NCBI RefSeq assembly: GCF_000011345.1
Contig: NC_004113.1
Location: 2,046,001-2,110,000, forward strand
Direction of reading: 5' to 3'
Length of the DNA stretch: 64,000 nt
DNA from: Thermosynechococcus vestitus BP-1
GTDB lineage: Bacteria > Cyanobacteriota > Cyanobacteriia > Thermosynechococcales > Thermosynechococcaceae
Made by a program: the position numbers and the translations under genes. Positions 10,196 to 21,538 of this stretch are shown here, one piece after another; position 1 is the stretch's first letter, and every line of letters starts with the position of its first letter. The notes beneath the pieces were generated by a model. It was not told the DNA's origin. It was given only the letters and a program-made list of their open reading frames with translations, and did not search any database.

Positions 10196-10318
10196 AGGAA
10201 GTTTCCCTATTGATGTATTGGGGACAACGGCAGGGGATCAATGAGATCAGTTGAGTTTCCCCCATCTTAGGCGAAATAGCCCAATCTGCAACGGGTCATT
10301 TTTATCTTTTCTTCAGAT

Positions 10319-11257
10319 TTATCCTTCGTCTGACATTTTTGCCATGGAGGGTCCGACGTAGGGCCGCCAACCCACGCCGTGGAATTTCGGTTCTGGACAG
10401 GGGTGGAGAATCTCAACCAGAATTTCTAGGGAATCCACTAGGCGAGGACCCGGACGGTTGAAATAGGCATTGCCATCTAGAATGTACAATTGACCGGTTT
10501 GCAGGGCACGCAATTGCTGCCACTGGGGGTAGGTTTGCAATGCTTGGTCAAGCTCTTGCCGGGTGCGTTCCAGGTCAAAACCACAGGGCATGACAAGGAT
10601 CACTTCGGGGTCGATCGCCAGCAGGGTTGACCACTCAATGTAGGGGGAATGCTTTCCGGCGGTACCCAGCATATTTTCACCGCCCGCCAGTGCAATTAAT
10701 TCTGGGATCCAGTTGCCACTGGCCATGGGGGGATCAATCCATTCAATGGCTACCACCTGGCGGCGGGGGCGATCGCTCACCCGGCGTTGACAGGCGCGCA
10801 TCCTCTCTTTGAGGACAGTCAGCAGGGGGTCTGGAGCAACCCCAAGGGTCAGACCCACCCGTCGGATATCTTCCCAGATATCCTCAAGGCAATGGGGTTG
10901 GAGAGAAATTAACTGCGGTGGCGGCTCCAGAAGGTCGGCGATCGCCCGCTGGACATCTGGCAAGGTAACCGCACACACATCGCATTGATCTTGGGTAATA
11001 ATGTGGGTGGGTTTTAGCGCTTGCAGAGTCGCCAGTTCTAAGTCATAGATGCCCAAGGCCGCTCGCAACAGCTCCTGAACCACTCGATCAATGGCTAAAC
11101 TCGACTGTTGGGCATTTAACCTAGCCCGGGTACAGACAGGCAATGCCTTGACTTCGGGCGGATAGTCACACTCATGGCTGCGACCCACAAGAAAGGGCAG
11201 CAATCCTAGGGCAGCAATTATTTCTGTGGCACTGGGCAGGAGTGAAACAAGGCGCAT
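10319..11257 (-). CDS. BtuF-like cobalamin/metal-complex binding protein
   Basis: I chose the ATG at 11257 (MRLVSLLPSATEII), because longer in-frame starts run into tRNA-Phe. The 312-residue protein is a type III periplasmic-binding fold: an N-terminal lobe with PSATE and CDYPP, a DQCDVCA segment near residue 110, and a C-terminal lobe (GGENML, PEVILVMPCG). No clear signal peptide is visible, as in the cytosolic cobalamin-binding family proteins of cyanobacteria. Transporter partners are not adjacent. The function in corrinoid uptake or salvage is inferred from family. Confidence 0.75.
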   Translation of the reverse strand: MRLVSLLPSATEIIAALGLLPFLVGRSHECDYPPEVKALPVCTRARLNAQQSSLAIDRVVQELLRAALGIYDLELATLQALKPTHIITQDQCDVCAVTLPDVQRAIADLLEPPPQLISLQPHCLEDIWEDIRRVGLTLGVAPDPLLTVLKERMRACQRRVSDRPRRQVVAIEWIDPPMASGNWIPELIALAGGENMLGTAGKHSPYIEWSTLLAIDPEVILVMPCGFDLERTRQELDQALQTYPQWQQLRALQTGQLYILDGNAYFNRPGPRLVDSLEILVEILHPCPEPKFHGVGWRPYVGPSMAKMSDEG

Positions 11258-11268
11258 CTTAGGGCTAA

Positions 11269-11341
<73 letters not shown>

Positions 11342-11357
11342 TTGAAAGTGCTTTATG

Positions 11358-11387
11358 ATTGTAGCAAGCGTCTAGGTGCCATGACAA
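11358..11387 (-). promoter_or_regulatory. promoter of tRNA-Phe
   Basis: On the minus strand TTGTCA (11387-11382) and TACAAT (11363-11358) are spaced by 18 bases, a near-consensus sigma-70 promoter, with the tRNA 5' end 17 bases downstream. Confidence 0.75.
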
Positions 11388-11993
11388 GTCTCTTAGGGCA
11401 TCATTTCTGGGAATGCCACCCTACCTCGCCTGAACTGTCTACCCGTCTGCTGGATCGCTGCAACACCCCAGAAGACCCCTGTGCCGAACATCTGTTAGAG
11501 CATCCACGCCTTGACATTATTGGTCTGAATCATCTGTGCTGTCCTCTGGGGTGCAAGGACGTGGGTCAACATAGAGGAGTTATTGTGGGGCACTCCTACG
11601 AGGCAGGCGGATTCCCCTGGTCAGTACTTGGGAGCAGCACTGGGTGCCCCCTCCGGTAAAAAAGGCTGAAAAGTCCAATGCAATTTCCTCCCTTCCCCAC
11701 CTGCTGGAGATTTTAGACCGACACGGGGGTTGGTGCCGTGGGGATGCAAAGGCAGATTGGCCAGCGGAGGATTCAGGGAGTGAGCCTCAAGGGCAACTAA
11801 CCTCATCTGTATTCGGTTTCAGGACAAGCAGCGCCTAGGGAGCGGCGCTGCGACTTGAGGAGGATGCTGCTCAGATTCACAAAAACCATGTGCCTAAACG
11901 CTTTGGGTTGATTGTGGCTAAGCCCGAATCTCCTCCCTCAGGACACCCTTGTAGGGGGGCGGCAAGGCAAAGGTTTGAGGGTAGGGGAGGAGG
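11388..11993. other. 606-base intergenic stretch without a convincing gene
   Basis: Between the tRNA-Phe promoter and a short peptide frame upstream of pgm no frame on either strand looks like a conserved protein. The longest are a 105-codon plus-strand frame that overlaps the tRNA promoter and a 61-codon minus-strand frame. The DNA is rich in G and C runs, with several local inverted repeats (for example AGGCGCTGC/GCAGCGCCT-like sequence near 11828-11850). I found no signature of tmRNA, RNase P RNA or SRP RNA. It may hold an unrecognised RNA or a decayed gene. Confidence 0.4.
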
Positions 11994-13731
<1,738 letters not shown>

Positions 13732-13732
<1 letters not shown>

Positions 13733-15027
13733 TGGCCATGAAAATTCTCCATGTGTCTGATATCCACCTTGGCAGTGGCCTCAGTCATGGCCACATCAAC
13801 CCTGCCACGGGCTTGAATACGCGCCTTGAGGATTTTATTACTGCTTTGGCCACCTGTATTGACCGTGCTCTCAGGGAACCCGTTGATTTGGTGCTTTTTG
13901 GGGGTGATGCCTTTCCGGATGCGACGCCACCCCCCCTCGTCCATGAAGCCTTTGCCAGCCAATTTCGCCGCTTGGCGGATGCCCGCATTCCCACGGTTTT
14001 GCTGGTGGGCAACCACGATCAACACGCCCAAGGACAGGGGGGCGCCAGCCTCAGTCTCTATCGCACCCTGGGGGTGCCCGGCTTTATTGTTGGCGATCGC
14101 TTGGCCACCCATCGCATTGAAACTCGCCAGGGCAGTGTTCAAGTCATAACCCTCCCTTGGTTAACGCGATCGACACTCCTCACGCGACCGGAAACCAGTG
14201 GCCTTTCCCTTGCGGAGGTGCATCAACTGCTCCTAGAGCGGCTCCGCCTTGCCCTTGAGGGGGAAATTCGCCAACTCGATCCTGCCTTACCTACCGTCTT
14301 ACTTGCCCATGCCATGGTGGACACCGCCCAGTACGGCTCTGAACGCTATTTGAGTGCGGGCAAAGGCTTTACAATTCCCCTGAGTTTCTTGGCACGCCCC
14401 TGTTTTGATTACGTTGCCCTTGGTCATGTTCATCGCCATCAAGTCCTATGTCACGATCCACCGGTGGTCTATCCCGGCAGTATTGAGCGGGTGGATTTTG
14501 GCGAAGAGGGGGAAGAAAAGGGCTATGTCTTAGTGAACCTCGTTAAAGGGAAAACAGCATTTCAGTTTTGTCCCCTACCCACCCGCCCCTTCCGCACAAT
14601 TCGTGTCGACTTGACCGCGGTGGAACTCGATCCCCAAGCTGCCCTGTTGGCAGCGATCGCCAGCGTGGACATCACCGAAGCTGTGGTGCGGGTCATCTAT
14701 CAACTGCGCCCCGATCAAATTCCCCTAATTAACCTCCATGAATTGCAAAAGGCTCTTGAAAGCGCCCATAGCGTCAGCCTCCTGCCCCAACTGGCCAATA
14801 GTGAGCCCATTGCCCGCCTGCCAGAAGTTGCCCTCGAACAATGCCTTGACCCCAGCCATGCGCTGCAACTGTATCTAGATCATCGCCCTGATCTTGAACC
14901 CCTGCGGCAGGATCTGCTAGCGGCCCTCCAAACCCTTGAGGGCAATCCTGAACAGGAGAGTCAAGACACGCCCCAGAGACCGCGATCGCCCGAACCTGTG
15001 ATTCAGCAACTGAAATTGCTCTCCTAG
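13732..15027 (+). CDS. sbcD: DNA repair exonuclease, SbcD/Mre11 type
   Basis: The 431-residue protein is a calcineurin-like phosphoesterase. Metal motifs are in order: DIHLG (about residues 9-13), GGDAF, GNHDQH near residue 100, HAMVD near 200, and GHVHRHQ near residue 235. SbcD works with the SbcC ATPase to process DNA ends and hairpins; sbcC is not in this window. Initiation overlaps the pgm stop. A second ATG 6 bases downstream (MKILHVSDIHLG) is equally good. Confidence 0.88.
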
Positions 15028-15150
15028 GGGACTCCTAGGCTAAAGTCAACCCCTAAGGGCTCCCCTCAGCTTTAGCAACCTTTCCAATGGCTTGGCATCC
15101 GACGGCAGAAGAGTACTCGGGAGACGGGGCAAACTTTTTCTTCGAGCTTG

Positions 15151-15179
15151 TTGACATTTTTTCTCATTTGACTTAGGCT
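15151..15179 (+). promoter_or_regulatory. sigma-70-type promoter of candidate small RNA
   Basis: TTGACA at 15151-15156 and TAGGCT at 15174-15179 are separated by exactly 17 bases. No protein gene follows on this strand; a terminator follows within 70 bases. Confidence 0.6.
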
Positions 15180-15185
15180 AAGTCT

Positions 15186-15246
15186 TAGTGTTCTCCTCTC
15201 TGAGGAATCGGCAGGCGGGGTCAGTCATTGCGACGACCCCTTTTTT
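15186..15246 (+). ncRNA. candidate small RNA, about 60 nt
   Basis: A transcript starting near 15186 would carry a 5' hairpin, TCCTC (15194-15198) with GAGGA (15202-15206), a short linker, and the terminator hairpin at 15217-15240 plus T run. Size and layout resemble short cyanobacterial regulatory RNAs of the Yfr1 class, but the conserved Yfr1 unpaired motif is not present, so it is not assigned to a known family. No reading frame of note lies inside. Confidence 0.5.
15217..15246 (+). terminator. rho-independent terminator
   Basis: GGGGTC plus GTC pairs with GAC plus GACCCC around a single bulged A (15223), a 9-bp stem with loop ATTGC, followed by six T (15241-15246). Confidence 0.85.
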
Positions 15247-15306
15247 CTTGATGAGGACTGTTGATGCTGAGAAAGCCCCAAAACTCACCGCTCTAGGGGC
15301 CGTTAA

Positions 15307-17727
15307 CTATTGCCAAAGATTTGCAAATTCTTGGTAAGGAATATGGCGGCTACCGTACCACAGCACGGTATAGGGAGCCATCAAGTAAGGTTCCTCTTGG
15401 GCCTTGAGGACAGCAATTTTTTGGCAAACCCACGGGATGACTGTGGTTGAGATGTAGGGGGTTAGGGGCTGCTGCAATTCATCGAGAGCTGTTAGGCCAT
15501 AGTAGAAGCCGAGAATATCTTGGGTTTCCTGTGCTTTGAGCACCAGCGATCGCAGGGTCGTGAATACAAGGGGATGCTCAGGGGCAATTCGGTGAAGGGC
15601 ACGCACGGCCGCCATCAATGTTTCCAGATCGTAGGCCTGCTGCTCAATGATTAACTCAAGGGTATGAACGGCTTGGGGATGATTGGGACTGACAATGCCA
15701 AGGGCGCCGGCAAGGGCAATCTGGTGGGACTGCACCGTGGCTAAGCCCAAATACCGCTGTAGCCGATCAACAACCTCCCCCTGACCCACCCCTGCTTGGT
15801 GTAAACAGCGGCTGGCAAGGATGACATCCTCAAGGTATGAAGAGTCGTGAAAAATCTCTAGGGCAACCTTGCTACCTTCAACGGCCCAGTGACCTTTGGC
15901 AGTGATGAGAACAGCAGCGATCGCCAGTTTTAGGTGGTTAGACTGTTGGGGATAATGGAGCAGCCGCTGTAAAAACTGGTGTAGGTACTCCCCAGTAGTG
16001 CTGTTGCAAACGCTGCCCACAAGGTTGGCATCCAGCTCCCTAAGACATTGCTGACACTCCGCTAATAGCGCTTCGCGCACTTGGGGGTTGGTTGTCTGCC
16101 GTAAGACTTCCTCTAAAATTTGAAATGCTCTACTGAGGTGGCTAACACTGGGATATTGCTGAGCAATCAAAAAAGCGGCACGGCTGCGGGGGAGCCCCCG
16201 CTGCTCAACAACTAGGGATTCAAGGTAAGGCAGTAGCTCTCGACTAGAAACCCGGGGCAAAACTTGGCGAGCCTCCGCCCGCAGGGCAGGAAAGAAAAAG
16301 GCCAGCTCCGCTTGCTGAGGAAAGCCGCCGATAGTTTGTTGTAAACCACAGGCCCAATGGCTAATATTGGCAAGGGCGTGGGGGTAGTTTTGCTGGGACA
16401 TGGGGTGATTGATCCCCTTGGGCAGAGCTGTTACCCAGCGACCGGGATCGTCTTGTAGCACTTGGGGTCTCAGTTGTGCCAGTTTCAGTTGCCAGCGACA
16501 CCAGTAGAGGAAGTTGGGAAATTCAGAAACTCTTGACGAGGGGCGATCGCCCACAGAGACCGTCGCAGGACTAGTGTCAGATCGCCGCAGATGGTGCCAG
16601 TGTAGGCAGCGGGCTTGGGGATGGCGGCAAATTAAGGGCAGCGCTGACGTGCCTGGCAAGTGATCATCACAACGACTCAGTTCGCGCAATTGCGATCGCG
16701 CTTGCGCCACAGCAGCATAGAGATCTGCACCGCCCTGAAAGTTCTGTAAAAAGTACTTCAAAAACAACTCAGCGGCAATATTGGGAACCGCTTCCCGCAT
16801 CACGATCGCGTGGGGCAAACCCAACTGAATTAAAAACTGTCCTAGGGGAATACTGTCGCAGGAATTAAAGATCGCCAGTTGCAGCCCCTGTTTGACTGCG
16901 GTTTTAAGGGTCTCATAAAGCCTGTAAATTTCTAATGGTGGCTCTTCATTGTTGATCGTAATGCCCTTCCCCTGACTGTGGCCGGCAAAAAAGAGAATAT
17001 CCCAAGGCTGAGACCACAGGGAATACAGTTCACTTAATTGGGGCGATCGCAAACAGTGGAGTTCGCCATCGGGTAACGCCCTGAGGGCCTCAAGATCCCC
17101 CTCCAGATCGAGGTTGCCACTGGCCCCGAAAATCGCCAGAATCCGCACCCGCTCATGCTGTGCCGCTGGAGACTTCAGGGATTGATACACCATTGGTGAA
17201 AACACCACATCCAGATTGCTGTGTTGGCGAATCGGTGTCCAGTCGTGCCATGGATAGCGCCACAGTTGGACAAAGTCTGTCTGCACCGAAATGCGGTGAA
17301 TCTCGCTTATCGGTGGTGGCAAAATGAAGTTGCCTAGGCCAAAAAATGAAGCCTGCTCCCTGGAAAATGCAGACTGCTCATTGAGCTGTGCCTCGCTGAG
17401 AAAATTGATGCGCGTCCTATTCAACCATGTGCCGAGGCTGATCACTAGGTTTTCGTAGGTGTGCCGCACTTCTTTCAGGAGATTGGGTTGCTGAGTACCA
17501 ATGTTCGTAATTTGGTTACCGCTAGCCCCCAGACGAGTATGCTTCGCATAGCTGTGATAGGCAGAGCGCCACTGCTCATACTGGCGAGGAAGCTGAGGCA
17601 TTGCTGGAAACTCCACAGGGTACACCCCATAGGCATCGAGTTGGCTCTCTGTCCCCAGCAGTAGGCGCCCCCTGAGGGAATGGTGCTCAAGGCAGCCCCC
17701 GGAGATTTCGAGGCAGACGTGTTTCAT
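15307..17727 (-). CDS. CHAT-domain (caspase-like) protease with helical-repeat tail
   Basis: This 806-residue protein has a CHAT peptidase domain in residues about 170-370. The catalytic dyad is visible as H250 in FFAGHSQG and C290 in IFNSCDS, spaced as in caspase-like proteins. The rest to the C-terminus is alpha-helical and HEAT/ARM-like (repeats of the type ALGIVSPNHPQAVHTLELI). CHAT proteases are activated by partner domains and cut specific proteins in several bacterial defence and death systems. The gene starts 30 bases after the DUF1822 gene and lies in a cluster with a sigma-70-like gene, so the three probably act together. The substrate is unknown. Confidence 0.8.
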   Translation of the reverse strand: MKHVCLEISGGCLEHHSLRGRLLLGTESQLDAYGVYPVEFPAMPQLPRQYEQWRSAYHSYAKHTRLGASGNQITNIGTQQPNLLKEVRHTYENLVISLGTWLNRTRINFLSEAQLNEQSAFSREQASFFGLGNFILPPPISEIHRISVQTDFVQLWRYPWHDWTPIRQHSNLDVVFSPMVYQSLKSPAAQHERVRILAIFGASGNLDLEGDLEALRALPDGELHCLRSPQLSELYSLWSQPWDILFFAGHSQGKGITINNEEPPLEIYRLYETLKTAVKQGLQLAIFNSCDSIPLGQFLIQLGLPHAIVMREAVPNIAAELFLKYFLQNFQGGADLYAAVAQARSQLRELSRCDDHLPGTSALPLICRHPQARCLHWHHLRRSDTSPATVSVGDRPSSRVSEFPNFLYWCRWQLKLAQLRPQVLQDDPGRWVTALPKGINHPMSQQNYPHALANISHWACGLQQTIGGFPQQAELAFFFPALRAEARQVLPRVSSRELLPYLESLVVEQRGLPRSRAAFLIAQQYPSVSHLSRAFQILEEVLRQTTNPQVREALLAECQQCLRELDANLVGSVCNSTTGEYLHQFLQRLLHYPQQSNHLKLAIAAVLITAKGHWAVEGSKVALEIFHDSSYLEDVILASRCLHQAGVGQGEVVDRLQRYLGLATVQSHQIALAGALGIVSPNHPQAVHTLELIIEQQAYDLETLMAAVRALHRIAPEHPLVFTTLRSLVLKAQETQDILGFYYGLTALDELQQPLTPYISTTVIPWVCQKIAVLKAQEEPYLMAPYTVLWYGSRHIPYQEFANLWQ

Positions 17728-17757
17728 GACAGCGGCAGCTCAACAGAGCCAATGCAG

Positions 17758-19140
17758 CTAGACAACAAAAGTTTCCGTGATCTTAGCATCCCGATAGGCG
17801 AGTGTAATGCCAAAAGTTTCACCCATTTGTCCCCAAAACTTGTACTGCACCGCTTGATCCTGCTGCCGACTGGTGACTTGGGCAAAGGTATTGCCATTGG
17901 CCTCAGTAATCATCAAAACTAAGTCTGGGGGCAACGTTTCACCCACCTTGAGGGCGGTGACACGCACCAGAATATTGGCAGACATCGCATCTCGTGGCAG
18001 TACAGCCATCACCAAGGCCAAGGACTGTCCCCCCAGGGCCAGACCCAAGTCCACGGTACGAGTTTTCCAGACCCCTGCTTCTGGGGCAGTGGCATCTTTA
18101 GCGTGGAGATATTCCGCTGCCATCCAGCGCAATCCTTCATCGGCAGTGGTGGCAATCAGATTTTTGAGCAGGGCAAGCGCTTGGCAACAATCTTCGGTTT
18201 CCAAGGCTTGGCGTAATTGAGCTTGAGCTTGCATGGCTTCTAGGGTGTCATTGGAGCGCAGTGCCCACGCTGGGGATGTCCAGCCCAGTTGCCAACTGAG
18301 ATAGGGATTGATCAGGGGGACCTCTTCAAGTCGCTCCTGTAGGTCTTGCCACCCTTGACCCAACAGGTTGCCAATCCCCTTGGTTTTGGCGTAAAGCCAT
18401 AGACTCAGCCGCTGCGGATGACAAGCCAAAAAGAGATCAAGGCGATGGCAGGGTTGGCCAATGATTTGCAGCCATTCTTCTAGGGGCAATACCAAACGGG
18501 GCAAGAGAATCTCGCCACTAGCAATTTTCTGAAGCGTGGCTGTGGGAATGGCAGTTGCAGCAGAGGATGGCACAGGAATGGGAGGGCATTCCAGCAAGGC
18601 GGTAAGGAGGGGCACATCTTCAATCATGTCCTCGCGATCGAGGCTATAGGTACGGCTCACGGCATCAAGGGCGGCAGGATTCACACTGCTACTCGGTGCA
18701 TAGCCCCAGAGCCTGATCTGGGCCGTTTCGGTAAAGACTTGCACCCCCAAGATGTAATTAGGTTTCCAAGGGGCAATGTGCAACCATTCCTGAGGAATGC
18801 GGCATTCGTCAAGCTCTATAGCCGTATCAGGCACAATCAACACCTTGCCGATCGCTGTTTGCAGCAGCGTGCCGTTCACAAATTCCCAAAAGATCGGTAG
18901 TTCGACTATTGGCAGGAAGGGCTCTGCCCCCATGCCCATCTCGGCAAACCAGTGGCGCACGGCTGTATAGGCCATGGCATTGATTTGAACGCTGCTGCGA
19001 CGATAGGGGCGAGCTGCCGCTGTGATCTGCGCAATCCACTGGCGATCGCCCCCATCTGCTAAATCAATGTGAACGTGTTCAGTGTGCGCCATCGGTGGCG
19101 CATCTATGGCAGTGAGAAACGAAAAGGATAGCGATGTCAT
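17758..19140 (-). CDS. DUF1822 family protein
   Basis: This 460-residue protein matches the cyanobacterial DUF1822 family by its layout: an N-terminal region with RRSSVQINAMAYTAVRHWF, a LPIVELPIFWEFVNGTLLQ stretch, and tryptophan motifs such as PQEWLHIAPWKPNYILGVQV. The middle third (MIEDVPLLTALLE to PCHRLDLFLACHP) is helical, and the C-terminus is a beta-rich domain (LGLALGGQSLALVMAVLPRD). No membrane helix is evident. Function is unknown; it is commonly seen next to CHAT and sigma-factor genes in cyanobacteria, to my knowledge. The start ATG 19140 gives the full family N-terminus. Confidence 0.75.
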   Translation of the reverse strand: MTSLSFSFLTAIDAPPMAHTEHVHIDLADGGDRQWIAQITAAARPYRRSSVQINAMAYTAVRHWFAEMGMGAEPFLPIVELPIFWEFVNGTLLQTAIGKVLIVPDTAIELDECRIPQEWLHIAPWKPNYILGVQVFTETAQIRLWGYAPSSSVNPAALDAVSRTYSLDREDMIEDVPLLTALLECPPIPVPSSAATAIPTATLQKIASGEILLPRLVLPLEEWLQIIGQPCHRLDLFLACHPQRLSLWLYAKTKGIGNLLGQGWQDLQERLEEVPLINPYLSWQLGWTSPAWALRSNDTLEAMQAQAQLRQALETEDCCQALALLKNLIATTADEGLRWMAAEYLHAKDATAPEAGVWKTRTVDLGLALGGQSLALVMAVLPRDAMSANILVRVTALKVGETLPPDLVLMITEANGNTFAQVTSRQQDQAVQYKFWGQMGETFGITLAYRDAKITETFVV

Positions 19141-19230
19141 AATTCCTTACCTACCTTACCTAAGTCCAACAACTCCCAAAAGTTCATACCCTTTGCAAAA
19201 CCGTCAAGAGGCTCCCCCATAACGACCGTG

Positions 19231-20361
19231 TTATGCCCTAGCCACCGGACTACACCGCTGACAACCTGCTGCTAACACTTGATAGCCCTCGTTTAACCAC
19301 AGATTAATAGCCAGCGTGAGCTCCCGGAGGCGTTGAGGATGCGTGGGTTGGTCAAGGGCTGCGAGTACCGCTTTCGCCAAATGACTACGAATCCGCTCCA
19401 GTGCGCGAGACACTTTATATTGTTTTTCAAAGCCCAAATCCTGGGCAATTTGTTGTTGGCTGAGTTGCTCGCAATAGTATAGACAAAACACCTGACGACT
19501 TGCGTCATCCAGCGTCTCAACCGCATTTTTCAAAATTTCAAATACCCGTTTGAGGGTTTCCTGTTCTTCCTGCTTCAGGATGGCTTCCCAAGGCATATTT
19601 TCCCTTCCTTCTAGGATGTCCCAAAACCTTTCCTCAGCGGTATTGACCACCTGTGGTTGGCCATGGGCTCGCAAGGCGGAGATCGCTGTACGCAGCAGGG
19701 TGCCAACTTCCCTAGAAGTCACACAGGGGAGATCAGGACGACATTGATGATAGATTTTAACCACCTGCTCCAGAAGTGCCTGATCGGGAGCAGTGGGTTG
19801 ATCTGCCAACTCTTGCCAGAGATGAACCAGCTGTTGGATGTGAACGATTTTGTCTTCGCTGTATCCTTGATTCTTTAAGGCGGAGGAAAGACGACGGCGA
19901 CCGGTGTCTCTGAGTAAGCCCCAATCAGATTGCCGGACCCCCACCAGCGCAGCATACACCTGGTCATAGATGCGGCGATAGGCATAGGTGGACAGCCGCG
20001 TACCTCGCTGGGGATCAAAGCCCTGCAATAGTCTGAGGGGATCATTACTCAGACAGCAGGCCTGCTGAAAGCAGTCAGTAACCTGATGGCCCCGAACTTT
20101 CTCCCGCAGGGCTATGGCTACAAACCAATTCGTTTCTTGGAGATAGCAAAACAGACCCCGTCGCCAGTAGTCGGCATCAGGATGGTTCGGCTGACTCTGT
20201 AATTGTTGGAGGAGGAGGTTAGCCGTCCAATCGGGCTCCTCGAGATTGTAGCCCGCTGCTGTGAAGTAGCCCTGTAGTTGGCGATCGCAAGACCAGCGGG
20301 GGCGATCGGAATCGTCAAATTGGAGCAAAGCAATCAATTTATCGCAGCGTTGGCGTGTCAT
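19231..20361 (-). CDS. sigma-70-like RNA polymerase sigma factor
   Basis: The 376-residue protein has a sigma region 2-like motif near residues 130-155 (GFDPQRGTRLSTYAYRRI, compare FDPxRGxxFSTYA of sigma-70) and a region 4-like helix-turn-helix near residues 280-330 (DDASRQVFCLYY, LSQQQIAQDLGFE). I chose ATG 20361, preceded by GGGAG; an upstream TTG at 20391 is in frame. The spacing between regions is unusually long and the tail (residues 334-376) is extra, so it is a divergent group. It heads the cluster with DUF1822 and CHAT genes and may direct their expression. Confidence 0.72.
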   Translation of the reverse strand: MTRQRCDKLIALLQFDDSDRPRWSCDRQLQGYFTAAGYNLEEPDWTANLLLQQLQSQPNHPDADYWRRGLFCYLQETNWFVAIALREKVRGHQVTDCFQQACCLSNDPLRLLQGFDPQRGTRLSTYAYRRIYDQVYAALVGVRQSDWGLLRDTGRRRLSSALKNQGYSEDKIVHIQQLVHLWQELADQPTAPDQALLEQVVKIYHQCRPDLPCVTSREVGTLLRTAISALRAHGQPQVVNTAEERFWDILEGRENMPWEAILKQEEQETLKRVFEILKNAVETLDDASRQVFCLYYCEQLSQQQIAQDLGFEKQYKVSRALERIRSHLAKAVLAALDQPTHPQRLRELTLAINLWLNEGYQVLAAGCQRCSPVARA

Positions 20362-20651
20362 CAATGGCTCCCACTCAATATCAAAGCGCAACTGTACGGA
20401 GAAACGTGACCGCCTGCTTTATTCACTGGGCATGTTCATTCATCCTCCCGACACAATCCTCCATTCATTTATCCAGTGATGTTTTTGCAAATATGCACTC
20501 GGGAGATTTTAGAAAAGATTTTTTGCCAAGCTTGGGGGCACCTAGGCCCTCCTCTATCAACTCCTAGGGTCACAGCAGGAGGATGATCCATATCACAAGT
20601 CAAGCGTGTTTTCTGTGGCACACTACGATCAACAAGATTTGCAATAGGCCC

Positions 20652-21533
20652 ATGTTTAACCCACTTACCATTCGGTTTTGGGGCGTGCGCGGCAGTATTC
20701 CCTGTCCTGGTTCCCACACGGTTCGCTATGGCGGTAACACTCCCTGCGTGGAAATTCAAGCCAATGGTCAACGGATCATCCTTGATGGCGGTACAGGTTT
20801 GCGGGTTCTTGGGGAGCACTTAATGGGTCAACAGCCGGTGACGGCACACTTATTCTTTACCCATACCCACTGGGACCATATTCAGGGGTTTCCCTTCTTT
20901 CAACCCGCCTTTGTACCGGGAAATCAGTTCCATATCTACGCAGTGCCGGGGAAAAATGGTCAGGGCATTGAACGACGACTGAATGATCAAATGCTGCACC
21001 CCAACTTTCCCGTTCCGTTGCAGATTATGGGGGGAGATTTACGTTTTTATGACTTGGAGGTGGGCGAGCGAGTGCACCTAGGCGATGGGGTGGTGGTGAG
21101 TAATGAGGCTCTGAATCATCCGGGCGGGGGGGTGGGCTACCGCGTCAGTTGGCAGGGCATTCATGTGGCCTATATTACAGACACGGAGCATTTGCCGGAT
21201 CGGTTACATCCGGGGGCGTTTGCTTTGGCGGATCACGCTGATGTGATGATTTACGATGCCACCTATACCGATGAAGAATACTATCATCCGCAGCAGAGCA
21301 AGGTGGGGTGGGGACATTCCACATGGCAGGAGGCGGTTAAGCTTGCCCAAGCAGCCCAGGTCAAGCAACTGATTTTGTTTCACCACGATCCCAGCCATGA
21401 TGATGACTGTTTAGATCGCATTGGCGAGTTGGCACGGGCACAATTTCCCCAGACGCTGCTCGCTCGCGAGGGACTGATTATTTCCGTCTATCCAAATGTG
21501 ATACACTTCCCGGCAACGCCTCAAGCAAGTTAG
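20652..21533 (+). CDS. metallo-beta-lactamase fold hydrolase
   Basis: The 293-residue protein starts MFNPLTIRFWGVRGSIPCPG, with the zinc motif THTHWDHIQG near residue 76, a distal aspartate in YITDTEHL and a histidine in LFHHDPSHDD near the C-terminus. GVRGSIP followed by RYGGNTPC is typical of the cyclic-nucleotide phosphodiesterase-like or PhnP-like MBL group often fused to or encoded near signalling proteins. The ATG at 20652 is used because an upstream in-frame ATG adds a non-conserved stretch. The substrate is not known. The lipase-like gene follows after 5 bases. Confidence 0.82.
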   Translation: MFNPLTIRFWGVRGSIPCPGSHTVRYGGNTPCVEIQANGQRIILDGGTGLRVLGEHLMGQQPVTAHLFFTHTHWDHIQGFPFFQPAFVPGNQFHIYAVPGKNGQGIERRLNDQMLHPNFPVPLQIMGGDLRFYDLEVGERVHLGDGVVVSNEALNHPGGGVGYRVSWQGIHVAYITDTEHLPDRLHPGAFALADHADVMIYDATYTDEEYYHPQQSKVGWGHSTWQEAVKLAQAAQVKQLILFHHDPSHDDDCLDRIGELARAQFPQTLLAREGLIISVYPNVIHFPATPQAS

Positions 21534-21538
21534 CGCCT

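Noticed and set aside
11342-11659. 105-codon plus-strand frame after tRNA-Phe
   Set aside because: It overlaps the tRNA promoter on the other strand and has no family resemblance or good ribosome site.
11388-11993. tmRNA, RNase P RNA or SRP RNA in the intergenic stretch
   Set aside because: None of the conserved core sequences of these RNAs was found on either strand.
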